From Mya arenaria (Eukaryota; Mollusca; Bivalvia; Myida; Myidae), in contig NC_069125.1 in NCBI RefSeq assembly GCF_026914265.1, forward strand, positions 66,391,479 through 66,455,478: a stretch of 64,000 bases of DNA. Reading direction: 5' to 3'. Made by a program: the position numbers and the translations under genes. The notes under the pieces were generated by a model, which was not told where the DNA came from, ran no database searches, and saw only the letters and a program-made list of their open reading frames with translations. Below are positions 21,401 to 31,499 of the stretch, piece by piece. Position 1 is the first letter of the stretch. Every line of letters starts with the position of its first letter.

Positions 21401-23249
21401 ATGCTTTAATAGCTTTGATTACATTTTACTACTGAATTACCTCCCTTTAATAGAAAAAAAAATAATGTCTTAATTTTTCACGTATAGCATCTTTAAATAA
21501 TTTTTAAACAATAATAATTTATGAGTAAACATATAAGCATAAAGTTCTCACAAAAAGATCAATTTAAAAACCTTACATTTATACATAGGAAAGTATATAT
21601 AGACTGAACATTAATTTTCGTTTAAGTGACATTCTGAAAGTTTATGAAACAGCTATTTTTAGTAACTTAAATGGCCGAAAAGTGTAAGTGAAACACCAAG
21701 TCGATTCTATCTCGTCAGTTCTTGTTCAGGTTAGATATTTGCTTCATAATCTATTCAGATTAAATGTTAACCGATGATCAGATTTTGATGGAACTTGACA
21801 GAAATGTTCCTTGGGTGGTCATTAACCAAAATTTGTTAAATGGTTCCAGTCCACTGCACACCATGGCTGCCAGAGCTAAAAAATAAAAAAAACTTTATAC
21901 GACTTGTCGTCGAAACCGATGACCTTTTTTCGATAAAACTTGACAGAAATGTTTGTTTGGTGCTCCTTTACTCAAATTGCCCAAATCATTTCGGTCCACT
22001 GCACAACATGGCAGCCAGAGCTATTTAAGTAAAAAAATTTTTTAAATAACTTCTCAAAAATTGATGATTGTATTTCTATGAAACTTGACGAAAGCACAGG
22101 CACTGATGTGCCTCTTGTTATGTTAGAAACCTTTAAATTTGGCTGCCATCGGTCATGACTACTATGACTGACACAAATACAAGTTAAAATTTATCACTGA
22201 AATTGGAGTTTTCACAGTGTTGTTGAACTCTAACTGCAGATCTTGTATCTTGAAAGTGTTTACAATTTTTTTTACAGGAACTTGAATACTCAATTAACAA
22301 TATGTGTTTACAAACTAAGTGAAAAAATGTTATATAGTGTTTAATACTTTAAATGTTAATGAAGTTGATAGTTATTACCACAATGTTGCCTTATTTCAGT
22401 GATGGTACATTGAATCCAAATGGTGTGCGCTTTGGGAGCTCTGAAATATACTATATAGGTGAGATTTTGAATTCAATTCATCTTGATGATACCGTACATT
22501 GTAGCATGGCTTCATTATTTACTGTTAAATTCTCTTGAGATTATTGAATGACAGTACATATGTATGTAAGTATATTCGTACAGATGTATAATTATTGCTT
22601 GTTTTGATGGAACATAAAAGAGCTATATAATTTTTATGCTTAATCATATCCCACAGTGGAATCCTTCAAAGAAATTCAGGACAGCATCTGCGTAGCTCAG
22701 CGCTGCAGGGATCTCTCAGAAGAGCGGGTTATACTGTTCCTGAAGATGGCACCAGGGGCTCCGTTCACTCCAGATCTGGTTAACAACGTAAAGACCTGTA
22801 TCAGGAAACACCTGTCAGCACGACATGTCCCTGCCTTTGTGCTTCCTTGTACGGACATTCCAGTAAGTTATTTAGCTGCTCACAGCTTTACTGACACTTG
22901 CTTTCTTCTATCTAGTCCTAAACTTAGATATGTTAAATATGCATAAATAAAAAAACAGATTAATTCACAATTCGAAAGATAAAAGAAGTTTTTATCAACA
23001 GACGGGATAGTACCGTGTATAATAAGCAAAACTCCTTTTTTCATACATACTAAGTGCTAACAAATGAAATATTTTTGTATTTATATCTCAATGGTGTACA
23101 CATCGTTTCAGTACACAATCAGTGGTAAGAAGGTGGAGGTGGCTGTCCGGCGTGTGATCGCGGGTCAAGAGGTTCTACAGAAGGGGGCACTGGCCAACCC
23201 GGACTGTCTACTACAGTATGCCAATATACCAGAGCTCCAGGGATACTGA
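9424..23249 (+). CDS. AACS: Acetoacetyl-CoA synthetase, complete 18-exon gene
   Basis: This cytosolic enzyme activates acetoacetate: acetoacetate + CoA + ATP gives acetoacetyl-CoA + AMP + PPi, feeding sterol and lipid synthesis. Exons: 9424-9538, 12719-12822, 13114-13231, 13503-13616, 13804-13901, 14138-14252, 14452-14530, 14691-14841, 15121-15201, 16903-17027, 17186-17250, 18979-19101, 19332-19445, 19631-19756, 19983-20052, 22400-22458, 22657-22862, 23112-23249. All junctions are GT/AG and keep frame, giving 666 residues, close to the human protein (672 as recalled). Visible motifs: an ACAS_N-type region at about 40-100, [15 protein letters not shown] near 170-182, the AMP-binding loop SSGTTGAPK at 283-291, [10 protein letters not shown] near 327-336, GGTD at 430-433, WAHGDYC at 512-518, [18 protein letters not shown] from 533, and the C-terminal GKK at 626-628 with the likely catalytic Lys627. 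The start is the first ATG after an in-frame stop at 9406. The exon 15 donor (GTTCGG) is poor beyond the GT. Several introns are filled with repeats. Confidence 0.96.
9685..11250. mobile_element. 1.57-kb non-autonomous DNA transposon with long TIRs and TTAA flanks
   Basis: Two inverted copies of about 200 bp, roughly 80% alike by eye, form the ends at about 9685-9890 and 11057-11250. The termini read AGCTGCACTCTCACAG at the left and, inward from the right, AGCTACACTCTCACAG. Both are bounded by TTAA (9681-9684 and 11251-11254), consistent with a TTAA target duplication as in piggyBac or Sola3-like elements. The tips lack the CCC start usual for piggyBac, so the superfamily is unsettled. No transposase frame lies inside. 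The element occupies about half of AACS intron 1. Confidence 0.8.
15246..16000 (+). mobile_element. Pearl-like repeat element in AACS intron 9
   Basis: It starts with TTTTT and a hairpin (15251-15279, arms AGCTCT/AGAGCT and TGGCC/GGCCA) and ends with CCTCTTGTTA. In between are about four degenerate tandem units, each holding GTTAACACGATACAG-like and AAACTTGTACAGT-like motifs and a CTTTCGAAAAC block. A hairpin head, tandem core and short tail match the published design of bivalve Pearl elements, which have been linked to non-autonomous Helentrons. The family call is inference from this architecture. Confidence 0.7.
17270..18204 (+). mobile_element. Pearl-like repeat element A in AACS intron 11
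   Basis: It opens with an ATGCCCCC head that can pair with GGGG further on, followed by CACATGTCGGTCGG and a short GTCG/GTCT microsatellite (about 17317-17367). Almost five tandem core units of 145 bp follow (phase marker AACGGTTTCCGATC at 17523, 17668, 17813 and 17950; the unit starting at 17813 is 8 bp short). It ends with ACATCTAGTTT. A second element of the same family follows directly at 18205. Confidence 0.72.
18205..18489 (+). mobile_element. Pearl-like repeat element B, abutting element A
   Basis: It has the same AATTATGCCCCC head with a GGGG partner, CACATGTCGGTCGG, a single divergent core unit (recognisable by TCATCAAACTTGACATG) and the tail ACATCTCTTGTTT. It begins exactly where element A ends and in the same orientation, so the two form a head-to-tail pair. 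Confidence 0.68.
20094..22120 (+). mobile_element. Pearl-like repeat element in AACS intron 15, with a foreign insert
   Basis: It begins with TTTTT and a hairpin (20099-20126, arms AGCTCC/GGAGCT and GGCC/GGCC) and ends with CCTCTTGTTA, the same tail as the element at 15246. The core consists of about eight tandem units of 145-146 bp (phase marker TTTAAA at 20186, 20331, 20476, 20622, 20767), each ending near CACAAYATGG and GCCAGAGCTAAAAATAG. The array is interrupted from about 21070 to 21768. It starts only about 40 bp after the exon 15 splice donor. Confidence 0.72.
21070..21768. mobile_element. About 700-bp insertion splitting the Pearl-like array
   Basis: Core units stop at about 21069 and resume at about 21769 (AACCGATGATCAGATTTTG), so this sequence arrived after the array existed. 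It contains several CTAG/ACTAGTCCGA-like motifs near its left end and no coding frame. Its exact ends and family could not be determined; it may be a MITE or an unclassified repeat. Confidence 0.5.
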
Positions 23250-23750
23250 CACAGTCATGATACACTCACATCCGGCTTCTGTCTTACACAAACGTTTCTG
23301 GCCTGGTTGTAAAGAGCAATGAAAAAAGCAGGCTTTTTACTTTTAAACACGTTTATGTATATGTTTAGCTTAGAGGCAACTAAGGAATTAACCCTAATGT
23401 GTGAGGAAAATATGCTTCATGTATATCTTGATATTAAAGACCGTTTAATGCTAGCTGAATCGAATACTGAGGAAAAGGGAAATGCTTGAAATACTATATT
23501 TATTTCATAAATTATGTATACTATGTAACGGCTTTGTTGAGAACTACAAAAAGCATCTTAGTAATTAAATCAACTCAGTGAAAAAAATGTTTTATTTATA
23601 AGTTCATTTAAAGAAAGGTAACAATGATTTTATACAAGGGTCATCCGGTGAAAGGTTAACATATTCTTAAGTATAATCATATAAACATGTACTGACTTTG
23701 TTCTATTTTGTTGTGTGTTTTAAGTTTTATTTATTAAAATGTATTTATTG

Positions 23751-23756
23751 AATAAA
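23751..23756 (+). terminator. Polyadenylation signal of AACS
   Basis: AATAAA lies 502 bp after the stop codon, followed within 30 bp by a GTGAATGTTTGTTTTCC G/T-rich stretch. It is a good candidate 3' end of AACS. Confidence 0.6.
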
Positions 23757-24319
23757 ATGTTACTGTGAAATGTGAGTGAATGTTTGTTTTCCATTCAGGG
23801 GAAATAATCCGTTTTTAAAGATTCTTAAGGAGTGTTTTGGTTATCTCCCATTCGACACGCTTTTTAAAAATAACTAGGCTAAAAATAAAATGATGTCATT
23901 AAAACATGTTGAGACATAAAACAGGCATGCGCGTTTAACGTACAATATCGTATATAAATACAACGAGATCAAATGTCGGGTACAAAACTCAACAATATCA
24001 GTGTGAGAAGATACCACAATCGCTTTCTTGTACTTTCTTCACCGTAAAAAGTGAGTAGGTCTAAATGTAAACTAGAGGTGTTATTCATGTAATAATATCT
24101 TAAACAAAACATCTCGTTGTATCGATGTTCAAGTAAATTAAAATATGAGTACATGACTATAAGTATTAAAGCTTTGCTTTAAAAGCATAATCCTAGGTAA
24201 GTTGCATTGCGGCTCTCCATTCATGTATTATGTACAGTAAATTGGTATGCATCACGGGTGCGTATTCCCTACTGAACGAAACCGGCTTTAATGTTGACAG
24301 ATACAGGTAACAACGAACC
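23757..24319. other. Intergenic DNA between AACS and the vWA gene
   Basis: AT-rich, no gene seen. It must contain the 5' UTR and promoter of the vWA gene. A TATAAATA stretch near 23951 is a possible but distant TATA box. Confidence 0.45.
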
Positions 24320-26254
24320 ATGGCTGGACTTCCACCAGGGGGTGTCTTCGAGCTGGCCATTTGCTTTGACACAACTGGTTCCATGTCTCGCGTGATCGAC
24401 GAAGTGAAGGGGCGCGTGCAGGATATGATCCAGCGGCTTCAGGCGGACATCCCCGCAATCCGTATCGCTGTTCTTGCCCACGGAGACTACTGCGATGCCG
24501 AGGTGTTTTACCTGGAGAAACATGTGGACTTCACCACGAACGTTGCGGAACTGACGGACTTTATCAACAATGTTGACGGTACGGGCGGGGGCGACCCGGA
24601 GGAGTGCTATGAGTACATGATGCGGCTCGTGCGGGGCCTGCAGTGGATGGCGGGCTCGCAGCGAGCGCTCGTGATGATCGGGGACTCCGTTCCGCACGAG
24701 CCAGGCTATGATCTGAACACCGACAACATAGACTGGCGACAGGAAGCGCGGGAATTCGCCAGCATGGTAGGTTTATCTGTATGTTATGAATGAGAAAGGA
24801 CCGAATAGTGTCATTACTTAAAAAGTCTCAGCTTAATTTTTACTTTACAATATTTAATAATACAAAAAGTTTGTTAAAGGTACATTTCAAATGTTTTTTA
24901 TTTGTTGGCGAAACCCTTTTAAATAGTTGACACTTCGTTCATACAGGGTATTAAGATATACGGCGTTCAGGCTTTTGAAGAGGAAGCCTCGGCGATGTTC
25001 TTTGAGGAGCTGGCCATGGTCACATCCGGGGAACATCTTCAGCTGAGCAACCTGTCCAATATCGTAGACTTCATCATGGCGATCTGCTATCGGGAGCGAG
25101 GTGCTGAATATCTAGATGTAAGTATTTCAATCTAGTATTGGCTTTCCGCAGTTTGAATAATGGAATTATTACTCGAGCTGACTTAGATAAATATTGCCGA
25201 TTGATGAGTCTTTCATACATTTTATTCATAGTAAATGACTCCCATTACATTTTGGAAGCTATTATCGATTAAATTTGTCTACATTCAGAACTACGAGGCA
25301 GAGGTTAGGGCACGAGAGGCAAGAATGGGGCTTAACAAGGACTTGGAAGGGTTGTTCGGGGTGCTCCGGAGAGGAGATTCTGGCGCCTCTCTAAGAAGGG
25401 GTCACTCCAACGCCTCGCTTAAGAAAGGGAACTCCAATGCCTCACTCAGGCGGGGAAATTCCAATATCTCGCTCAGGAGGGTAAATTCCGCCCCATCACG
25501 GACGGGTTCCCTCGTCACTGCGGCCTCAACCCTGTCCACCATGTCTGCCGTGGCGGTACCGCCAACGCCCATCAGTCCTATAACATCCACCAGCACGTCG
25601 TCAGTGGTGATCACGGCATCTGCTTCTGTAAAGAGGATTAGGCAACCAAAACGTACCGTTAAATCACCAGCCATCAATCAGAAAAAAACATTACAAGGTA
25701 AACCTCGTGTACAGAAAATCGGTAAAACGAAAAGTGCTGTGTTAAAAGGGTTAGAAAGACAAACAGTACCCGACTCCAAATTTCTTTTAAAAGGAAGGAC
25801 AGTGTGTCAAAGATGGTCGCAATGGAAATTGGCCATAAGAAATGATCGAACGGGCAGTAGCACGTTTCAGAAAGTCAATCCGAAAGCACTTGTTACACCT
25901 TTCTGGATAAAGAAAAGACTTTTTCCAAGAGACGCATTGGGCAGAAAAGCTCTGTATGAGGTGGCAGTACAACGAGGCCCACACAAGCGGAGACAGGTGG
26001 TGTTTTGTAAAGCTTGCACAATCAGGACGTGGACAAACTGGTACAAAGTCATATTCAACACCAAATCGGTGAAGATCCATTTGCAGAAGGTGTTACAGAC
26101 ACTTGGCGCCAATGTGTATGTGCGGCGTTTCCGCCTGGACGGACTCGGGAAGCGACAGAGAGAGCTCGTGCAGCGGTTCAAGGGTGGCCGGTTCTACAAG
26201 TATGCCTGGCAGTCCCCAGGGACGCCGCCCTCACTCACATGGGCGATGCAGTGA
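24320..26254 (+). CDS. von Willebrand factor A domain protein with serine-rich basic repeats
   Basis: Exons 24320-24766, 24947-25117 and 25289-26254 join in phase 0 into 527 residues. The start has a good context (AACCATGG). Residues about 10-206 form a vWA fold. The metal-binding MIDAS is DTTGS (Asp17 to Ser21, Thr in place of the first Ser). A TGGGDPEE loop lies at 88-95 and MIGDSVPHEPGY at 119-130 fits the vWA strand carrying the third metal-site aspartate. There is no signal peptide or membrane segment, so the protein is probably intracellular. Residues 232-276 are five tandem nine-residue repeats of the type LRRGNSNAS. A Ser/Thr-rich linker and a very basic, Trp/Arg-rich region (about 385-527) follow, matching no domain I can name. 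Exon 1 is markedly more GC-rich than its surroundings. The function is unknown: vWA proteins of this kind bind partners through Mg2+ or Mn2+, but no partner can be read from the sequence. Confidence 0.85.
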
Positions 26255-29200
26255 CACGTTAGTTTATTTGAGGAATTTATCATTATTTCATTGAAATGAT
26301 CTTGTGCCGTTTTTATGTAATTGTTATCTACGTTTATTTATTAACTTTATACACATATAACATGACCTGAAATTGATTAAAATTAACCTTGCCAAATCGC
26401 TTCGTTTTTGTTACTCCTCCGATAAGAGCAAATATGATCAGCTTTGATAACCTCCCTTTTATATCCCCTGTGTAAATGATTGTAAGATGGTTCTAGTGCG
26501 GAAAATATCCGAAGAATTGACATCCTTGGTATCGTCCTGTAAAATATGAGGATATATATAATATTTTTTTACTTTGCTTATGTAACTTAATCTTAAGATA
26601 ACATATTAAGTCATCAAGCCTGTGAATTGTACACACTTAACACAGTTTCAGAATACCCATAACACATACTATTCACTCGCGGATCCAGGGGTTGGGCGCA
26701 GCCGGTGCCCCTACCCCTCCCCGAAATCTTCCAAGTTAAATTTATTTTAAAATCAATATCGGAGAAATAGGTAATACAATACGCTCAAATTGCACCATTT
26801 TTGACTAGAAATTGTTGCAATTTTCTTTTGGAGAGTACTCCGAAACTGCCCTGCAAACATTTTCAACTAATTAACTTTCGATTCTGAAGGAGGCGCGAAT
26901 GTCAAAAGGTTGTTCCCCTAGGTTACGCCACCTCTAACATCAATTCCTGTAGCTGCCCCTGCTATATATATAGTTTTTTCTGCAGTAAAAACAATATAAA
27001 ATATATGAAAGTCGTAATTACGTTTGAGCTAACCTTAGCAAGAAATGGGCCAGGTTTCGGATCGTCCACAATTGCTTCGATAATCTAAAATGTGTGCATG
27101 TACAGGGTGTGAACATGATTATATTTCATTCTAGCTTCTTAAATGATCTTGATTTTTTTAGACCCTTTCTTACGAAAGTCCGTGAGAACTCAATCTTGAC
27201 TATTTTGATGCCTTTTTAGACAGGTTGCAATGCAGTCTCTTAATTCCATTGAATTAAAGGAAAATAAATAAATATTGATAATTTAAAGTCGTCCATTAAT
27301 ATCAGAATATCTAGATTTGCTATGGATAAGGTTCATACATGATCTTTATCTAACAAATCCATGGTTTATTTTATTTTATTGCGAGATTGACTTAAGCAAG
27401 AGTGGGAACTATCACCGTTATGTATTCTATTCTGTATTTTCCCATGAAAAGTAAATGCATAAGAAAATAATACCTAACTACAAAAGAATACAAGGACTGA
27501 TAAAAGTCATTGTTAAGAAAACAATTCTTTACTGCATTTAACAAATGTTATCTGTCGACGTCTAATAATTAAAGATGAATTCGGTTTTATTTTCAAACAA
27601 GTCTTAACCAAAAAGTGTTTAGATTTAAAATATACAATAAAGTTTGTTTAATTTCTTATCCGTATCGCGTTACTTTAATAGATTTGAGTCCATTAGTAGG
27701 AATTATGGAAGCCACAAGTGGTGGTGCCCTCTGGCGGAGATGCACATTAAACGGTATCAAATTTTATTAGTTTAGGAAATAAATGATCATGAAGAGCCAC
27801 TTGAGGCCGCGGTACTTGTGAACCAGTATATTCAAGTGGCCGGCTTTACTTTTCATCGGGCATTTCCACGACAAACGTGTATGCACAGCCCTGTATGTCG
27901 GCTATTTGTTTTAATGCCTTCTTTCATAGAGACTTGTTTTGACCTGAGGCAGTTCAGATGCAAGAACAAGTGAAACTTCTCAATAAACCATATGTCCTGT
28001 AATAAATGTATTCTACTTTCGGTATCCGATGTATAATAAATATTATTTTGTTGTTTCAATCATGTTTATTAGACAATTACAACCAAAATACTGGGTTCTT
28101 CACAACGTCCTTCAAAAGAGAAACTTGGTTTATAGTTCATCTTCTCTAATATACAACATCCAAGACCCCTGTGTTAGGTCGGAGTTCCAGGGGTAGCCGC
28201 TGTCCGCATCTGCATTTTAAAACGGAAACCATATTTCATGTGCCCCCATTTTTTAACCAAAAAACAACAACATTTTTATAGTATAAATAGCAACTGATAT
28301 AAATAAACAGGTACCTTATTTCAATAGTTACAATTGTTTTCACATAAACGGATCAGGTTTGCTATACAATCATAAAAATGGTTCATTTCCATGAAGAAAA
28401 AACGTTTAAATTGAACAGACACTTAAAAGTTTCAGTCTCCGTTTTTTCTTTACTTTTTTGCTTTTTAATTCTACTTCATGCAATAGAGTGAAGTGTTCTT
28501 ACACCTTATTTCTATATGAATTTTAAGCCAACCCTTAGTCCGCTTATGTGTCGCTTTGAGCGGACACGGATCGGACGCACAAGCGGGCGCGGACACAATG
28601 AATAGGGCTATTATAGTAATCTAGGTAGTATTCAACTGATTCGGTTTTAACGTACACGGACAGCGTACGCTGAAAGCATCTGCCTACCAGGCTAGTACCC
28701 ATGAGTTCAAACTCTTGTGAGTGTCTAATTGTCATTATCGTTTATTCCATTTTTAACGATGTTCTCATTTTGATCTAACTTTCTAATTTCATTAACAATG
28801 TGTGAAATAGCCATACCATAACTGAAGTTCATCCTATCGCAAGGTTAAGCGCTTCAATAGCCAACAATATCAATATTTGTAAAAGATATAAACAACAAGT
28901 ATATTTATTTTTCGGAAGGACGGCCTTTAAGACCTCTTTTATTGAATGTTTGTTAGAAAGTTTACTCTAGAGATTTTCGCGGTTCCTAATATTTTAATTA
29001 GAACGCTTGTATAAATAGGACTTGAGTTATATTATCATTTAAATCAGACCATTTCAGAACTATATTCCTTTTTATGACCATAAAATAATATTTATCACTG
29101 TATTTAAAGCTGGATTACGTTAAAGTATTCCCAAGCAGTGATATGTTTTATCAACTATGAATTTGTTAAGGCTTCGTTACAACTTCTAAGTGGTCGACAA

Positions 29201-30889
29201 CTTTAGAAAGATTTTTTCCATGTTAGTTTATACAAGGAATTAAACAGGAAATGTTGTTAATAAAAGGGCATTGAACATCAATAATTAGCAAGCAGATTTT
29301 GAAATAGTGTATTATATTACCACTACCCTGTTGAAATGTTTGCAGAAATGATTACAAACATTTTATTTCCAATTAAAATTATATCATTTGTTAGTATATG
29401 AACCTTTCATGGAGTTTCAGAGTAGGGTTATGGGTAGCAATACCGCGGAACTGATCAATGAAAACAAAACAAAATTGTATTGTAGATCATGCATTTAACA
29501 TTAGACGGTGATTACACCTGTATATCATTATTTTCATTGTTGATTCGTAAATGGAAATTGTTCATTTTGGGTCTTATTTTCCTACCGAGTTATACAAACT
29601 ATTATACCTACTCGCGACTGTTCCAGTTACCTCCAAACCCACCAGTATATATTTGATAGCCAATGGAAGTCTTGTGTGTTGATACAACCATAGTTCTTTC
29701 AACTCTTTTTCACGTAGAAAACAGCACCCGGTATATCTTAGAAGCCTTGGCACTTCTACCTATTTTTAATTCAATATAACAAGGCCTTAATACAAGTTTA
29801 ATTTAATTAGAAGTATCTGTTAGGAGAACTTTGAAGCCTAGTCTTCTTCCTCTTGAAATTTCCTTTTTTTTTAACAAAAACCAGCAGTTAAAAGATGAAC
29901 AGTTTCATTGTAGGGGGCTACAAATTTGGAAGACCCTGTTGAAAGGACTGGAAACTGATATCTCAAAGAAACTCTTGCCAATTAATACTTTCAGCGTTTC
30001 GACGCATGCGTGGAAGTGACCCTTCAAATTTGCACGATAAAGGGATTTGAGGGTCAGCATTTTAATATCTTTCTTGTCAATGAGACACAGATAAATATGT
30101 TTAATAAAATCTGATGAATTTAAGGGTCCTTAGCCACACGTGTTGGTTTAAGTTTGTATGCACTGTAATAGTCGTAATTATTTTATAAGCACGTGCGAAT
30201 TGGCTTTATTTTAAGTGTCGCCATTTTTATGAGTGACAGTATTTATTTACATTTGCAGCGGCCCTGGTAAGGATGACACTTAATTTAGGGGCTAGCGAAG
30301 TCCCCACATTATATTCCGTATTTCACATCTTTGTAGACAGACGTGATAATGAATAAGAATGTTCATAATTAAAGGTGTTATTCTAAAAGCGAGTCCCTAA
30401 AGTGTATCAAGGGCTTTTAAGCACAGTTTAGGCGCAAAACTGACCAAATGTTGCAGAAAGTAACAAAGAGGGTTTTTCTTTGACAATTTGGTGTGAAATC
30501 GGTTAATATTTCACGGAGGAAATAATTCGTGTTTTGAACCTCGCGTATAACGTATAAGGTCCATGATCAAGGAACAGAAGATAGTAGAACTATTTTAGAG
30601 AATAGTTTGCTTTTTTAACTATCTTTGATGTCTAAGAACAAACACGGTTCCTTTGCTGCCCAAAAATAACATGTATTTATCATTTCTGTAAACCTCTTGA
30701 TTTATTCGAATAGTTCGTGATTATGCTAATAACAAATTACTCCAGTACAGTTTACAGATGGCATCCAAAGAAACCCAAGCTACAATAAAACATTCCTTAA
30801 AGCTCTTTGATGCTTTCGGCAAAATATCATTATCCTATGTTCCACATTTATAACTGGCTGAATATGGTCAGATTTGGTCATATAGAAAA
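26255..30889. other. Intergenic DNA, 3' side of both the vWA and Dbx genes
   Basis: No gene recognised. An ATTAAA near 26377 could serve the vWA gene. Around 26680-26950 lies a GC-richer stretch (GCGGATCCAGGGG to the left, CCCCTAGGTTACGCC to the right) resembling a dispersed repeat with weak inverted ends. At 28640-28720 a degenerate tRNA-like segment is possible. The rest is featureless AT-rich sequence. Confidence 0.45.
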
Positions 30890-31065
30890 TCGCCCTGAAT
30901 AGCTGACTGACCAGCGGTCAGCGTTGTCCACAGTACCGTCCTCGAGGGACGCCCATGGTAGAGGGAGACTTAAACAAGCTGGGCCCTCTCTGTTTGCGAT
31001 ATTTGACCCCGTCTGCCCCAGCGCTGGGATATTTGAAAAGGGGCGGGGACTGTAAAGAAATTAAA
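30890..31065. promoter_or_regulatory. GC-rich block 3' of Dbx, candidate regulatory element
   Basis: About 175 bp of balanced-to-GC-rich, non-repetitive sequence stands out from AT-rich surroundings. It includes CAGCGGTCAGCG, CCCAGCGCTGGG (a perfect 12-bp palindrome at about 31018-31029) and GGGGCGGGG. It has no open frame of note. Position and composition suggest a conserved non-coding element, but conservation was not tested. Confidence 0.3.
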
Positions 31066-31205
31066 TTACCATCAAGTGTGGTTGAATAACACTTTGTTGT
31101 GGAAATTTAACGGGCCTGTCATGGTGTTTAACATGAATTTTAAATTAATAATTTTGGTTTATTGGAAATAACAGTAGCAACTCAAGTTAAGAGCGTTGAA
31201 GCACA

Positions 31206-31211
31206 TTTATT
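31206..31211 (-). terminator. Candidate polyadenylation signal of Dbx
   Basis: AATAAA on the minus strand (TTTATT on the plus strand) lies about 290 bp after the Dbx stop codon. A second copy at 31340-31345 lies closer to the stop. Confidence 0.45.
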
Positions 31212-31499
31212 TATGTTCAGCAAGATAAAACAATAAAATAATTGCAAAATAAATAATAATCACAATAACAATAGAAAGTTGTCAACCAACTTCCTCATCT
31301 CCGAATATATAATCTTCAACCACATGTTATGTTTCTAAATTTATTGACATAAAGCTTGTTGAAAGATCCCCTTCCAAACGTGTCCAGTTTAAGCATATCT
31401 ATAAGCAAGTGACACGAACAGACGGCTGCACTTGGCTTTAGGCGATCTTTGTCAGTAGTCAAATGTAAGATGACCTATCGAACATAGATCTCCATTCAC

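Noticed and set aside
24269-24697. 142-codon minus-strand open frame opposite the vWA exon
   Set aside because: It is the antisense shadow of the GC-rich vWA exon 1, which has a clear protein family match on the plus strand.
28630-28730. Possible tRNA or tRNA-derived SINE
   Set aside because: A GAGTTCAAACTC segment looks like a B box, but the A box and the arms do not fold convincingly on either strand. At most a decayed SINE.
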